From: Polynucleobacter sp. TSB-Sco08W16
Lineage (GTDB): Bacteria > Pseudomonadota > Gammaproteobacteria > Burkholderiales > Burkholderiaceae
Reading direction: 5' to 3'
Assembly (NCBI RefSeq): GCF_018687455.1
Contig: NZ_CP061291.1
Location: 124,001-188,000 of the forward strand
Length of the DNA stretch: 64,000 nt
The translations under genes were made by a program, and so were the position numbers. Below, in pieces: positions 53,375 to 61,867 of the stretch (position 1 is the first letter of the stretch; each line of letters begins with the position of its first letter). Below the pieces are notes generated by a model, which did not search any database, was not told where the DNA came from, and was given only the letters and a program-made list of their open reading frames with translations.

Positions 53375-54610
53375 ATGACAGTTAATCTACCCCTCCCCCT
53401 AAAAGCTGACCTCAAGCCTGTTAAAGGTTTTGAGATGGGCATTGCTGAAGCCGGAATTAAGAGAGCGAATCGCAAAGATTTATTGGTAATGACTCTTGCG
53501 CCTGGATCTCAGGTTGCTGGTGTTTTTACTCTGAACCGCTTCTGTGCTGCTCCTGTTCAGGTTTGCCGAGAGCATTTGGCACAAGAGGGGCGCAATGGAG
53601 AAATTCGGGCGTTGGTAGTCAATACCGGCAATGCAAATGCTGGCACAGGCGAGCAGGGTATGAGGCATGCTTTAGAGACCTGTGACGCCTTAGCTAAAGA
53701 TCTTAAGCTTAAGCCTGAGCAAATCTTGCCATTTTCAACCGGGGTCATTCTTGAGCCTTTGCCCATTCAGAAAATTACTAGTGCGCTTCCAAAAGCAGTA
53801 GCTAATTTAGGGGAAGATCATTGGTTTGATGCTGCCGAAGCCATTATGACTACAGATACTCAGCCAAAAGCGAGTTCTGTCACCATTCAAACACCTGCAG
53901 GTCAGGTAGTGATCACGGGTATTTGTAAGGGCGCAGGAATGATTCATCCCAATATGGCAACGATGTTGGGCTTCATTGCAACTGATGCTGGTTTTGCGCC
54001 TGGTTTATTGGGCAATCTCACTCGAGAAGTTGCTGATCTTTCGTTTAATGCGATTACGATTGATGGCGATACTTCTACCAATGATTCTTTCATCATTATG
54101 GCGACGGGGCAGTCGTCAGTACAAATCAAATCAATTAGCGATCCAAATTATGTTGTCGTGCGCGAAGCATTGATTGGGCTGGCTAGAAAGTTAGCGCAAA
54201 TGATTGTGCGTGATGGCGAAGGTGCTACGAAGTTTATGACTATTGAAGTCCTTGGCGGCAAAACTGCTGAAGAATGTCGTCTAGTGGCTAAGGCTGTAGC
54301 GCACTCTCCATTAGTAAAAACAGCCTTCTTTGCTAGCGATCCCAATCTAGGTCGCATCCTTGCAGCCATTGGCTATGCGGGCATTCAAGACTTAGATGTT
54401 AATCATGTCCAAATGTGGCTTGGCGATGTTTGGGTTGCAAAAGATGGCGGACGCAATCCAAGTTATCAAGAGGCGGATGGTCAAAGAGTGATGCAAGCCC
54501 CAGAAATAACTGTGAAGATTGATTTAGGGCGCGGTACAGCTTCACAAACTATGTGGACCTGTGATCTCTCGCATGACTACGTATCAATCAATGCAGACTA
54601 TCGCTCTTAA
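53375..54610 (+). CDS. argJ: Bifunctional ornithine acetyltransferase/N-acetylglutamate synthase
   Basis: From ATG 53375 the protein is 411 residues. It has the self-cleavage and nucleophile site MATML (194-198, T196) within GAGMIHPNMATMLGF, the VVNTGNANAGTG segment and SFIIMATGQSS. Autocleavage before T196 gives alpha and beta chains. It recycles the acetyl group in arginine synthesis. The frame is open to 53342, inside the terminator hairpin, so I take the later ATG. It follows the iorB terminator by 25 bp, so it needs its own promoter or read-through. Confidence 0.96.
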   Translation: MTVNLPLPLKADLKPVKGFEMGIAEAGIKRANRKDLLVMTLAPGSQVAGVFTLNRFCAAPVQVCREHLAQEGRNGEIRALVVNTGNANAGTGEQGMRHALETCDALAKDLKLKPEQILPFSTGVILEPLPIQKITSALPKAVANLGEDHWFDAAEAIMTTDTQPKASSVTIQTPAGQVVITGICKGAGMIHPNMATMLGFIATDAGFAPGLLGNLTREVADLSFNAITIDGDTSTNDSFIIMATGQSSVQIKSISDPNYVVVREALIGLARKLAQMIVRDGEGATKFMTIEVLGGKTAEECRLVAKAVAHSPLVKTAFFASDPNLGRILAAIGYAGIQDLDVNHVQMWLGDVWVAKDGGRNPSYQEADGQRVMQAPEITVKIDLGRGTASQTMWTCDLSHDYVSINADYRS

Positions 54611-54624
54611 AAGACTGAAATCAG

Positions 54625-55482
54625 ATGAATGAAAAATTAAACCGTCTTTTAGACCACCTTGATACTTTTTTACCTAAGCCGTTAACGGATGAGCAATGGA
54701 AATCCTCCCCTGCATTTAGATGGCGTCGTAGAGATAGCATCTTTGGCAGTATTGGCTTCTTGCAACCCGTAAAGCATGTATCCGATATCACCTTTGAGGA
54801 TCTGCAAAACATCGATCGTCAGAGAGATGCCATTCGAGATAACACCAAAAACTTTATACAGAAAAAACCGGCCAACAATATTCTCCTGACCGGTGCTCGG
54901 GGAACAGGAAAATCATCTCTGATTAAGGCAAGCTTGCATGAATTCGCTAATCAAGGGCTGCGCTTAGTGGAGGTAGAAAAAGAACATCTAGCCGACTTGG
55001 CAGATATCACTGAGCTATTGGCAGATCGCCCTGAGCGCTTTATTGTTTTTTGTGACGACCTCTCTTTTGAGGACGGTGAGTCAGGGTACAAGGCGATGAA
55101 GTCAGCGCTAGACGGCTCTGTTTCGGCCCAGGTAGACAATGTTTTGATTTATGCGACATCAAATCGCCGTCATTTATTGCCTGAGTATATGAAAGATAAC
55201 GAGGGCTATGTTCATGGCGATGATGGCGAGATTCATCCAGGTGAAGTAGTTGAAGAGAAGATTTCTTTATCAGAGCGTTTTGGTCTGTGGCTCTCGTTTT
55301 ATCCCCCAAAACAAGATGAGTACTTGGCGATTGTTGCCCATTGGTTGGAACATTTTGGTTTGAGTACCTCACAAATTGAGGCAGCTCGCTCAGAGGCGCT
55401 CGTATGGGCGCTAGAGCGTGGCTCTCGTTCTGGTCGTGTTGCTTGGCAGTTTGCAAAGCATTGGGCTGGTTCACAGGCCTAA
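54625..55482 (+). CDS. DUF815 family P-loop ATPase
   Basis: A 285-residue AAA-like ATPase of the DUF815 family. It has the Walker A loop LLTGARGTGKSSLIKASL (about residues 88-105), a Walker B-like FIVFCDDLSFE, and the sensor region ATSNRRHLLPEYM. The RWRRRDSIFGSIGFLQPV N-terminal segment is typical of this family. Its substrate is not known. It sits 14 bp after argJ and 15 bp before the Nudix gene, an order common in betaproteobacteria, and may be part of one transcript with them. Confidence 0.85.
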   Translation: MNEKLNRLLDHLDTFLPKPLTDEQWKSSPAFRWRRRDSIFGSIGFLQPVKHVSDITFEDLQNIDRQRDAIRDNTKNFIQKKPANNILLTGARGTGKSSLIKASLHEFANQGLRLVEVEKEHLADLADITELLADRPERFIVFCDDLSFEDGESGYKAMKSALDGSVSAQVDNVLIYATSNRRHLLPEYMKDNEGYVHGDDGEIHPGEVVEEKISLSERFGLWLSFYPPKQDEYLAIVAHWLEHFGLSTSQIEAARSEALVWALERGSRSGRVAWQFAKHWAGSQA

Positions 55483-55497
55483 TACAGCTTTATTTTC

Positions 55498-55914
55498 ATG
55501 AGTGATATCAATCGACCCGTTACTGAAGTGGCTGCTGGCATATTGCTAGATAAGGCCGGTCACTATCTCTTGGGACAAAGACCAGAAGGCAAGCCTTATG
55601 CTGGTTATTGGGAAGTTCCAGGTGGCAAGATTGAAAAAGGTGAAACTGTTTTCCAGGCGCTTAAGCGCGAACTGCAAGAAGAGCTCGGTATTGATATTCA
55701 ATCTAGCGAAGAATTAACAGTTCTCGAGCATGACTATCCACATGCTTATGTACGACTACATGTCAGCATTATTCGAGAATGGTCCGGCATTCCAAAAGGC
55801 TGCGAAGGTCAGGCTTTATCTTGGGAGTTATTGGGCTCAGAAAAGCCCAGTGTTGAACCACTATTACCGGCCGCTTGGCCAATGCTGGATAGGCTGCGCG
55901 CCTTATTGCCCTAG
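55498..55914 (+). CDS. MutT-like Nudix hydrolase
   Basis: A 138-residue Nudix protein. The Nudix box GGKIEKGETVFQALKRELQEELGI (about residues 42-65) is complete, with the REL-x-EE metal-binding Glu residues. VTEVAAGILLDKAGHYLLGQRPEGKPYAGYWEVPGGK resembles MutT, which hydrolyses 8-oxo-dGTP. The length matches MutT, but the thiamine-synthase-like domain found fused in some betaproteobacterial homologs is missing. The 3' end overlaps zapD by 4 bp on the opposite strand. Confidence 0.88.
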   Translation: MSDINRPVTEVAAGILLDKAGHYLLGQRPEGKPYAGYWEVPGGKIEKGETVFQALKRELQEELGIDIQSSEELTVLEHDYPHAYVRLHVSIIREWSGIPKGCEGQALSWELLGSEKPSVEPLLPAAWPMLDRLRALLP

Positions 55915-56663
55915 AACTGGCAGAGCGTTAGCTTGAATGGTATGTCCGTAGCAGCAGGCTGCGCTTTTTTGTCTCGGTCCGATTGCATAAAGCGTACGGA
56001 CAACAAATATTTATTGGCACTAATTTCAGAGAAGAGAGTATCGTCCTCGACTGCAATGCGCATCAATTGATAGACTTTTCCAGATGGTGCCTGTTGAAAT
56101 GATCCATTGTGCGCCACTACATCTTTTGCTTCACCAGATTGGCGTAATAAGCGCAAAAATAATTGGCAAGCATCTTGCCATGGCAATAGTGGACTAACAA
56201 AATTTTCTAATAGCTTGCGACGCTCAGGTGATGGACTATTTTTCCATGCGTGATAACTTGGCAAATCAATTGGACTCGTGCCACCAGGAATGTTCAAGCG
56301 AGTGCGTATGCCATTGAGCCACTCGCTCTCAGAAATGATTAAATTGGGGCGACCTGCCGATTGATTTATTTTGCTGGCAACAGAATCAATTTCTGCGAGT
56401 GTTTGAGACAGCGCTTCTTGATCTACTTTTTGGGAAGACTTGAGTCCATTAAGCGCATATTTTTGACGCTCAAATTCTTTTAATAATAGTGACTTAATAT
56501 CACCACGTGCACCAATGTCACCAAGATCAAACAGAATTGAGATTGCATTGTGATGAAGTTCTGGATCATCAGATCGTAAGAAATGATTGAAACGGGCGAA
56601 CAAATACTCCAGTCGAAGCATGCTTCGAACTAATTCATTGAAGGGGTATTCGTAGACAATCAC
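55911..56663 (-). CDS. zapD: Cell division protein ZapD
   Basis: A 250-residue protein of the ZapD/DUF1342 (YacF) family. MIVYEYPFNELVRSMLRLEYLF, ISILFDLGDIGARGDIKSLLLKEFER and the C-terminal strand-rich half (about 160-250, with SVRFMQSDRDKKAQPAATDIPFKLTLC) are typical. ZapD cross-links FtsZ filaments and helps Z-ring assembly. It lies 11 bp after coaE, the same order as E. coli coaE-zapD. Confidence 0.95.
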   Translation of the reverse strand: MIVYEYPFNELVRSMLRLEYLFARFNHFLRSDDPELHHNAISILFDLGDIGARGDIKSLLLKEFERQKYALNGLKSSQKVDQEALSQTLAEIDSVASKINQSAGRPNLIISESEWLNGIRTRLNIPGGTSPIDLPSYHAWKNSPSPERRKLLENFVSPLLPWQDACQLFLRLLRQSGEAKDVVAHNGSFQQAPSGKVYQLMRIAVEDDTLFSEISANKYLLSVRFMQSDRDKKAQPAATDIPFKLTLCQF

Positions 56664-56674
56664 AAGCCCATATT

Positions 56675-57361
56675 CTATGACGAACTGAGCTGATCTTTCT
56701 TAATCTGCAGAATTTTTTGGTGCAATTGATTGACCTCGGCTTCGAGTTCCGCAAAGTCGCCTTGATTCTCAAGAACGAAATCCGCGCGAGCAAGACGATC
56801 TTTTCTGGATGCTTGAGCCTGAAGAATTCTTTCCACTTCAGCCCGGGCTAAATTGCTGCGGTGCATCACCCTTGCAATTTGGAGCTCCTCAGGGCAGTCC
56901 ACCACCACTAAATCGTCAATTAGACCTTCCCAAGTACCTGATTCAATCAAAAGCGGCACCACAAATACGAGATAGGGTGCGTTTGCAGTCGCTAGCTGAT
57001 TAGCCTGTTTTAAGGTTTCTTGTCGAATAAAGGGGTGGGTAATCTCCTCAAGGGCTTTTCTGGCTTCAGGTTTGGCGAACACTAGGGTGCGCATCTTGCT
57101 TCTATCTAGAGCCCCATTGAGGTCAATAAACTCGGTGCCAAACTGCTTCTTGATGGCTGAAATTGCCACTCCATTTGGAGCAGTGATCTGATGGGCAATC
57201 AGATCAGTATCAATAATTCCGGCGCCCAATTTCCCCAATAAATCGCTGACCGCTGTTTTGCCCGAACCAATGCCTCCAGTTAAGCCGATCAAGGGAATGC
57301 GCCCCTTTAATCTGCTTAAATCGGGTTGCTCAGAAACCAAGATTGGAGAAGCTGTGGCCAT
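56675..57361 (-). CDS. coaE: Dephospho-CoA kinase
   Basis: A 228-residue kinase for the last step of coenzyme A synthesis. It has the P-loop GLTGGIGSGKTAVSDL (about residues 27-42), IDTDLIAHQ, HPFIRQ and FVVPLLIESG. The ATG at 57361 lies 46 bp inside pilD and adds about 20 residues before the first strand, more than in most homologs; a TTG start at 57340 would shorten it. The kinase core is complete. Confidence 0.95.
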   Translation of the reverse strand: MATASPILVSEQPDLSRLKGRIPLIGLTGGIGSGKTAVSDLLGKLGAGIIDTDLIAHQITAPNGVAISAIKKQFGTEFIDLNGALDRSKMRTLVFAKPEARKALEEITHPFIRQETLKQANQLATANAPYLVFVVPLLIESGTWEGLIDDLVVVDCPEELQIARVMHRSNLARAEVERILQAQASRKDRLARADFVLENQGDFAELEAEVNQLHQKILQIKKDQLSSS

Positions 57362-57813
57362 AACAGCTCAATAATGCCAGCAATAGCAAGAAATGGTCCA
57401 AAAGGAAATGCTGACCGCATACCTTGCTGGTGGAGTCGAAGCCAAAGAAGCCCTCCCAATAGACCGGTGATTGAGGCTAAGAAGAGAATCTCTGGTAAAG
57501 CACTCACACCTAGCCAAGCCCCTAGAGCGGCCAATAGTTTGGCATCCCCCATGCCGATGCCATTTTGTTTTTTAATCCAAAGATAGACTAGGTTGAGAGC
57601 CCATAAAAAAGCATATCCAATAATTGCCCCTGCAATGGCATTTTCAACGTTAGTAAAACCCCATCCAATACCGTTAAATATCAGTCCAAAAAAAATCATG
57701 GGAATGGTCATGAAATCAGGCAGTCGAAACGTGCGTAGATCAATATAGGCCAAGCATAGCAAGGTCATGATGAGGAAGGCTCGCACTAGATCGATGATGG
57801 TGAAAAAATGCAT
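57316..57813 (-). CDS. pilD: Prepilin peptidase, short form without methylase domain
   Basis: A 165-residue polytopic protein. The two catalytic aspartates of type IV prepilin peptidases are present: D25 in YIDLRTFRLPD and D90 in GMGDAKLLAALGAW. The usual N-terminal domain of PilD (about 100 residues with two CxxC motifs and the SAM-binding methylase) is absent; the protein begins right at the first helix of the peptidase domain. Such short forms resemble archaeal and Tad-type peptidases. Its start overlaps the pilC stop, which supports a pilus/T2SS role and shows that no longer N-terminus is possible in this frame without reading through pilC. Confidence 0.85.
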   Translation of the reverse strand: MHFFTIIDLVRAFLIMTLLCLAYIDLRTFRLPDFMTIPMIFFGLIFNGIGWGFTNVENAIAGAIIGYAFLWALNLVYLWIKKQNGIGMGDAKLLAALGAWLGVSALPEILFLASITGLLGGLLWLRLHQQGMRSAFPFGPFLAIAGIIELLWPQLLQSWFLSNPI

Positions 57814-58859
57814 TAAACGATTTGCCCTAAATTAAATATCGGTAGATACAAGATGGTGACAAGACTACCAATAATTACACCAACAATAATAATGAGCAAA
57901 GGTTCCAAAGTTTGACTCAAGTTATTAAGTCGGTTACTTAGTTGTGATCCTAAGGTGTGGGCACGCTTGCTAAGCATTTGCGCAAGAAGGCCGCTTTCAG
58001 ATGCGATATGAAGTAATTGCAAGGTCTCGGGATCAAAAAAGCCATATTTTGGATCAGCTTTTTTCAAGGCATCCCCTAAAGGCCACCCTCGGGTTAATTG
58101 TTTAAAAACTTCTGCACTCAAGTCATGGCTCAGCCAATGGTTGGATGATTGTGCGGTCACTCGCAATGCATCTGGAAGTGGTAATCCTGAGTCTAGAAGG
58201 TGGCTTAGGGTTCGGCACCAGTAAGTTAAGGCTGCTAGGCGCAGCAATTTTCCTATTAGGGGAATACGAAAACTCCATTCATCACACTTCTTTTGGAAGG
58301 CGGAGGATTTGAACCAGGCACCCAAGAAAATGAAAATACTGGTGATAAGACAAATGCTGATTTCTAGGGCAAAGTTGTTTAAGAGTGATGAAGCTTGAAT
58401 GAGCGCTTTTGTGGGCGGTGGCAGTTCTGCCTGAAAATGCCCAAAAACATCCTTAAAAACAGGAACAACCCAAATCATCATGACGATCACCAATAGGAAT
58501 GAGCTGCCTAAGGTAATAAGGGGGTAGCTCAGGGCTTGTTGCACTTTACGTCTTAATTCAATTTGAGCTTCTAGTTGCTGGCATATCGTTTTGAGAGCGA
58601 GAGAAATATCGCCAGTGCGCTCACTTACTCGAATCAAGTTAATAAACTCCATGGAAAATAGATTGTCTTGTGCCATTAGACTGTGAGAAAAGCTATTGCC
58701 TTGCTTCAGATGAGTTTGGATTGCCTTTAACCAGGGTTGCCAGTCTTTTGGAGCCGAGGATTGAATGAGTTCGATAGCATTTAGAAGCGCTAATCCAGCA
58801 TGAAACAGAGTCAACAATTGCTGTGCAAAATCCCATTGAGATTGTTTACTTAGTGCCAT
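57813..58859 (-). CDS. pilC: Type IV pilus/type II secretion inner-membrane protein PilC (GspF family)
   Basis: A 348-residue GspF-family protein, somewhat shorter than typical PilC (about 400). It has two GspF domains, each with the helix-rich pattern and a membrane segment: the first with VSERTGDISLALKTICQQLE, the second with ASESGLLAQMLSKRAHTLGSQLSNRLNNL. The final membrane helices PLLIIIVGVIIGSLVTILYLPIF are typical. It forms the inner-membrane platform for pilus or pseudopilus assembly. Its start overlaps pilB by 10 bp. Confidence 0.9.
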   Translation of the reverse strand: MALSKQSQWDFAQQLLTLFHAGLALLNAIELIQSSAPKDWQPWLKAIQTHLKQGNSFSHSLMAQDNLFSMEFINLIRVSERTGDISLALKTICQQLEAQIELRRKVQQALSYPLITLGSSFLLVIVMMIWVVPVFKDVFGHFQAELPPPTKALIQASSLLNNFALEISICLITSIFIFLGAWFKSSAFQKKCDEWSFRIPLIGKLLRLAALTYWCRTLSHLLDSGLPLPDALRVTAQSSNHWLSHDLSAEVFKQLTRGWPLGDALKKADPKYGFFDPETLQLLHIASESGLLAQMLSKRAHTLGSQLSNRLNNLSQTLEPLLIIIVGVIIGSLVTILYLPIFNLGQIV

Positions 58860-59929
58860 TGGCTAACCTCGGCATCTAGACTGGCTTGATCAATAAGACC
58901 AGCTTTGACGTATTGTGATCCCGCTTCACTCATACTCAGAGAGGGCAAGAAAGAATCAAATAAATGTCGGCTACTTAAAACTTCATGAACACCAATGCGC
59001 CCAAAGTAACCGCTGCCTTTACATTTTGAGCAGCTACTCATAGCTTTCGCGACAGATTTTTTACATTCATGGCATAGTTTGCGAATCAATCTTTGGGAGC
59101 TAACGCTTCGCAAACAAGATACCAACGATTCTTCATCTACCCCGAGATTTTTCAATCTAGCCAGTGCTCCTCTAGCATCCCGAGTATGCAAGGTACTTAA
59201 GACAAGATGGCCGGTCTGTGCAGCTTGAATCGCCAGTTGTGCTGTAGCAGCATCTCGTATTTCTCCGATCATGATGACATCGGGATCCTGCCTCAGAAGG
59301 GCCTTAATGATTGTTCCAAAATCAAGGCCTGCACGAGGGTGATACGCCACTTGATTAACGCCAGGTAAGCGGATTTCAACAGGATCCTCAATTGAGCACA
59401 AATTGCGATGAGTTTGATTGAGTGTATTCAAGCAGCTATAGAGCGTGCGGGTTTTACCGCTCCCCGTTGGTCCTGTGACCAGAATTAACCCATTGGGTTG
59501 TGAAATTGTCTTTTGAAGAATGCAAAGCTGTTCAGGGAGTAACCCAATTTGATTTAGTGCAAGCCCATCTAGCTTGTTGGGCAAGATTCGAATCACTGCT
59601 TTTTCGCCATACAGGGTTGGCAGTATCGAAACACGGCAATCAATATCGGGTTTTGAAAAATCCAGACCAATACAAAGACGTCCATCTTGTGGGATGCGCT
59701 TCTCGGCAATGTCTAAGCGTGCTAATACTTTGATGCGCGTAATCAGTCGCTCATGCAGATCAGCGGGATATTGGGACGCTAATTGTAATAAGCCATCTAC
59801 TCGAATACGGACAAGGCTATTTAGGGTTCCAGCCTCAATGTGAATATCGCTAGCTCTGGCATGAAGCGCAACAGTTGCGATCTCATACCAGGTGCGAATT
59901 ATGAGTGAGTCATCATGAGAAACGCTCAA
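58850..59929 (-). CDS. pilB: Short PilB/GspE assembly ATPase
   Basis: A 359-residue secretion ATPase. It has Walker A GPTGSGKT (153-160), Walker B DPDVIMIGEIRD, the Asp/His box segments and the zinc tetracysteine C286, C289, C300, C303. The domain before the ATPase core starts at the RASDIHIEAG strand (PAS-like N2 domain), and the N1 domain of about 150-200 residues found in most PilB/GspE proteins is absent. It powers pilin polymerisation. The start overlaps the stop of the upstream CNNM/CorC gene by 4 bp, which leaves little room for a longer start. Confidence 0.9.
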   Translation of the reverse strand: MSVSHDDSLIIRTWYEIATVALHARASDIHIEAGTLNSLVRIRVDGLLQLASQYPADLHERLITRIKVLARLDIAEKRIPQDGRLCIGLDFSKPDIDCRVSILPTLYGEKAVIRILPNKLDGLALNQIGLLPEQLCILQKTISQPNGLILVTGPTGSGKTRTLYSCLNTLNQTHRNLCSIEDPVEIRLPGVNQVAYHPRAGLDFGTIIKALLRQDPDVIMIGEIRDAATAQLAIQAAQTGHLVLSTLHTRDARGALARLKNLGVDEESLVSCLRSVSSQRLIRKLCHECKKSVAKAMSSCSKCKGSGYFGRIGVHEVLSSRHLFDSFLPSLSMSEAGSQYVKAGLIDQASLDAEVSQWH

Positions 59930-61215
59930 GCTTGGTCTAGGTTGGGGCTTGGGCGATAGAGTTTGACGGTCTTCACGCCTTGGTCATCAAACTGCACGAT
60001 ATCCATGACGATACCGGCAATTTTGACGCTCACATCATGGCCGGGTATTGCTTCAAGTTTTTCTAAGATAAGACCGTTTAAAGTTCGAGGGCCATCTAAG
60101 GGGAGATCCAAATTGAGGAGTCGATTCAGATCCCTTAAAGAGGCTCCACCACTGGCAAGATAGGTTCCGTCAGCCAGCCAGTGAGGATCAGTCGACAGAT
60201 TGGAGAAAGAGGTTGTGAATTCACCAATCAGCTCTTCTACGATATCTTCGAATGTGACTAGGCCTAGCACCTCACCATATTCATTGACCACCAAACTTAA
60301 GCGCTGTTGATTGTCTTGAAAGAATTGCATCTGTTGCAGAACAGGTGTGCCAGTAGGAATGAAATAAGGCTCATTGATGAGAGACCTGAAGTCTTCATGC
60401 TGTAAGTCGGAGTCGCCTAATAAAGATAGGGCTTTTTTGACCGATAAGATCCCCACAATCCGCTCAGAATCACCATCACATACGGGTAATTTATTGTGAT
60501 AACACGTCTCCAGTTGCTGAACAACCTCATCAATCGGTCTAGCAAGATCCAAAACCTCAATTTTTGACCTTGGGGTCATTACATCATCAACGCTAATGTT
60601 CTCTAGGTTAAATAGGTTGAGCAAAATATTACGATGATGAGTTGAAACAAAGCGATTCGATTCTAGAACTAGGCTACGCAACTCTTCTTTGCTCATTGCC
60701 CTGCTATCTGAGGAGGATTGCAAGCCTGACGCTTTCATCAAGCCAGAAACAAAATTGTTAATTAGCCAAAGCAAAGGTTTTAGTAAAAAGGTCAATGGCA
60801 AAATAAGCCATCCAACGTTAGATGCAATCTTTTCCGGGAAAGCAGCTCCAATTACCTTGGGGGTGATCTCACTAAAGATGATGATGAGTAAAGCAACCAC
60901 TAAAGTTGCGATAGAAAGAACGAGTCCGCTTTCGCCAAATAGATGCAGGGCAATCCCAGTAACCAAGATGGGAAGGATGGTGTTGATGAGATTATTTGAA
61001 ATCAACAGCACTGAGAGTAGTGAGTCAATTCGTTTGAGAAGTCTTTCAGCTAGGGCCGCGCCTGAGTTTCCGCTATTGGCCATCGCACGAAGGCGATGAC
61101 GGTTTGATGAAAGCATGCTCGTCTCAGCCATCGAAAAGAAGCCCGATAGTGCGAGCAAAAATAGGACTAAAGCAGCCTGGCTGTAAAGGGGCCAATCGTC
61201 AAAAAAGTTGTCCAT
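59926..61215 (-). CDS. CNNM/CorC (HlyC/CorC) family membrane protein with CBS domains
   Basis: From ATG 61215 the protein is 429 residues (the frame is open to 61269, but a GCAGG ribosome-binding site and the start of the first membrane helix favour the later Met). It has a DUF21/CNNM membrane domain (about residues 10-185, with SGFFSMAETSMLSSNRHRL), a pair of CBS domains (about 205-335, with MTPRSKIEVLDLARPIDEV and VNEYGEVLGLVTFEDIVEELIGE) and a CorC_HlyC domain at the end. Family members are linked to Mg2+/Co2+ efflux. It is the first gene of the CNNM-pilB-pilC-pilD-coaE-zapD run. Confidence 0.9.
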   Translation of the reverse strand: MDNFFDDWPLYSQAALVLFLLALSGFFSMAETSMLSSNRHRLRAMANSGNSGAALAERLLKRIDSLLSVLLISNNLINTILPILVTGIALHLFGESGLVLSIATLVVALLIIIFSEITPKVIGAAFPEKIASNVGWLILPLTFLLKPLLWLINNFVSGLMKASGLQSSSDSRAMSKEELRSLVLESNRFVSTHHRNILLNLFNLENISVDDVMTPRSKIEVLDLARPIDEVVQQLETCYHNKLPVCDGDSERIVGILSVKKALSLLGDSDLQHEDFRSLINEPYFIPTGTPVLQQMQFFQDNQQRLSLVVNEYGEVLGLVTFEDIVEELIGEFTTSFSNLSTDPHWLADGTYLASGGASLRDLNRLLNLDLPLDGPRTLNGLILEKLEAIPGHDVSVKIAGIVMDIVQFDDQGVKTVKLYRPSPNLDQA

Positions 61216-61346
61216 CAAGCTTGCCTGCAAAAATGAATGATGATTCAATATAGCAAAGTAAGCTTTCACTAGCCATATTCATAGGCTATAGCTAGGGTAG
61301 AAATGCTTGTCATATTCTTGATTTAAATTATGTGAGAATCATTCCT

Positions 61347-61859
61347 ATGGCCCCATCAAAAAAATCTTCCCTGGCTAAAAGTGCTGATTACTGTGTCATT
61401 GAGGCCCCTTTTGGGAGGCTAGGTATTCTGACTGAGATAGTCGATGGGAGCCTCATGCTCTCAAGGGTTGACTATCTATCTGCAAACACCCCTCTTTCAC
61501 CACCTCAGAATCAACTGGCTAAAGAAGTGGCTAAGCAATGCAAGGCTTACTTTAAGGATCCACATTTTCAATTTGATTTGCCGATGAAGCCGCTAGGCAC
61601 TGCCCATCAGCAAAAAGTCTGGAAGCGTATTCGGGAGATACCTCTTGGTCAATCACGGACCTATGGTGAGGTAGCAAAAGCCATTAAAAGCGGTCCAAGG
61701 GCAGTAGGTACAGCCTGCGGCGCAAATCCCTACCCCTTGATCACTCCATGCCATCGCGTGTTATCCGCTCAGGGTATAGGCGGATTCATGAAAGAGAATG
61801 TTCCAGGCCTTTATCGAGAGATTAAGACTTGGCTTCTAAGGCACGAGGGGGTGCTCTAA
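61347..61859 (+). CDS. ogt: Methylated-DNA:protein-cysteine methyltransferase
   Basis: A 170-residue suicide DNA-repair protein. The acceptor Cys is in ITPCHRV, followed by the wing with GIGGF; the preceding helix-turn-helix has RTYGEVAKAIKSGPRAVGTACGANP with the Arg finger. It moves the methyl of O6-methylguanine (and O4-methylthymine) to itself. ATG 61347 is preferred; a GTG at 61332 would add five residues. It converges with the squalene synthase-family gene 8 bp downstream. Confidence 0.93.
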   Translation: MAPSKKSSLAKSADYCVIEAPFGRLGILTEIVDGSLMLSRVDYLSANTPLSPPQNQLAKEVAKQCKAYFKDPHFQFDLPMKPLGTAHQQKVWKRIREIPLGQSRTYGEVAKAIKSGPRAVGTACGANPYPLITPCHRVLSAQGIGGFMKENVPGLYREIKTWLLRHEGVL

Positions 61860-61867
61860 GTCCTGAT

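Noticed and set aside
55040..55474. 144-codon minus-strand frame inside the DUF815 gene
   Set aside because: Antisense to a well-supported ATPase gene; the composition is that of a shadow frame.
61265..61300. Inverted repeat TAGCC/GGCTA upstream of ogt as a regulatory site
   Set aside because: Arms are only 5 bp and AT-rich surroundings make such repeats likely by chance.
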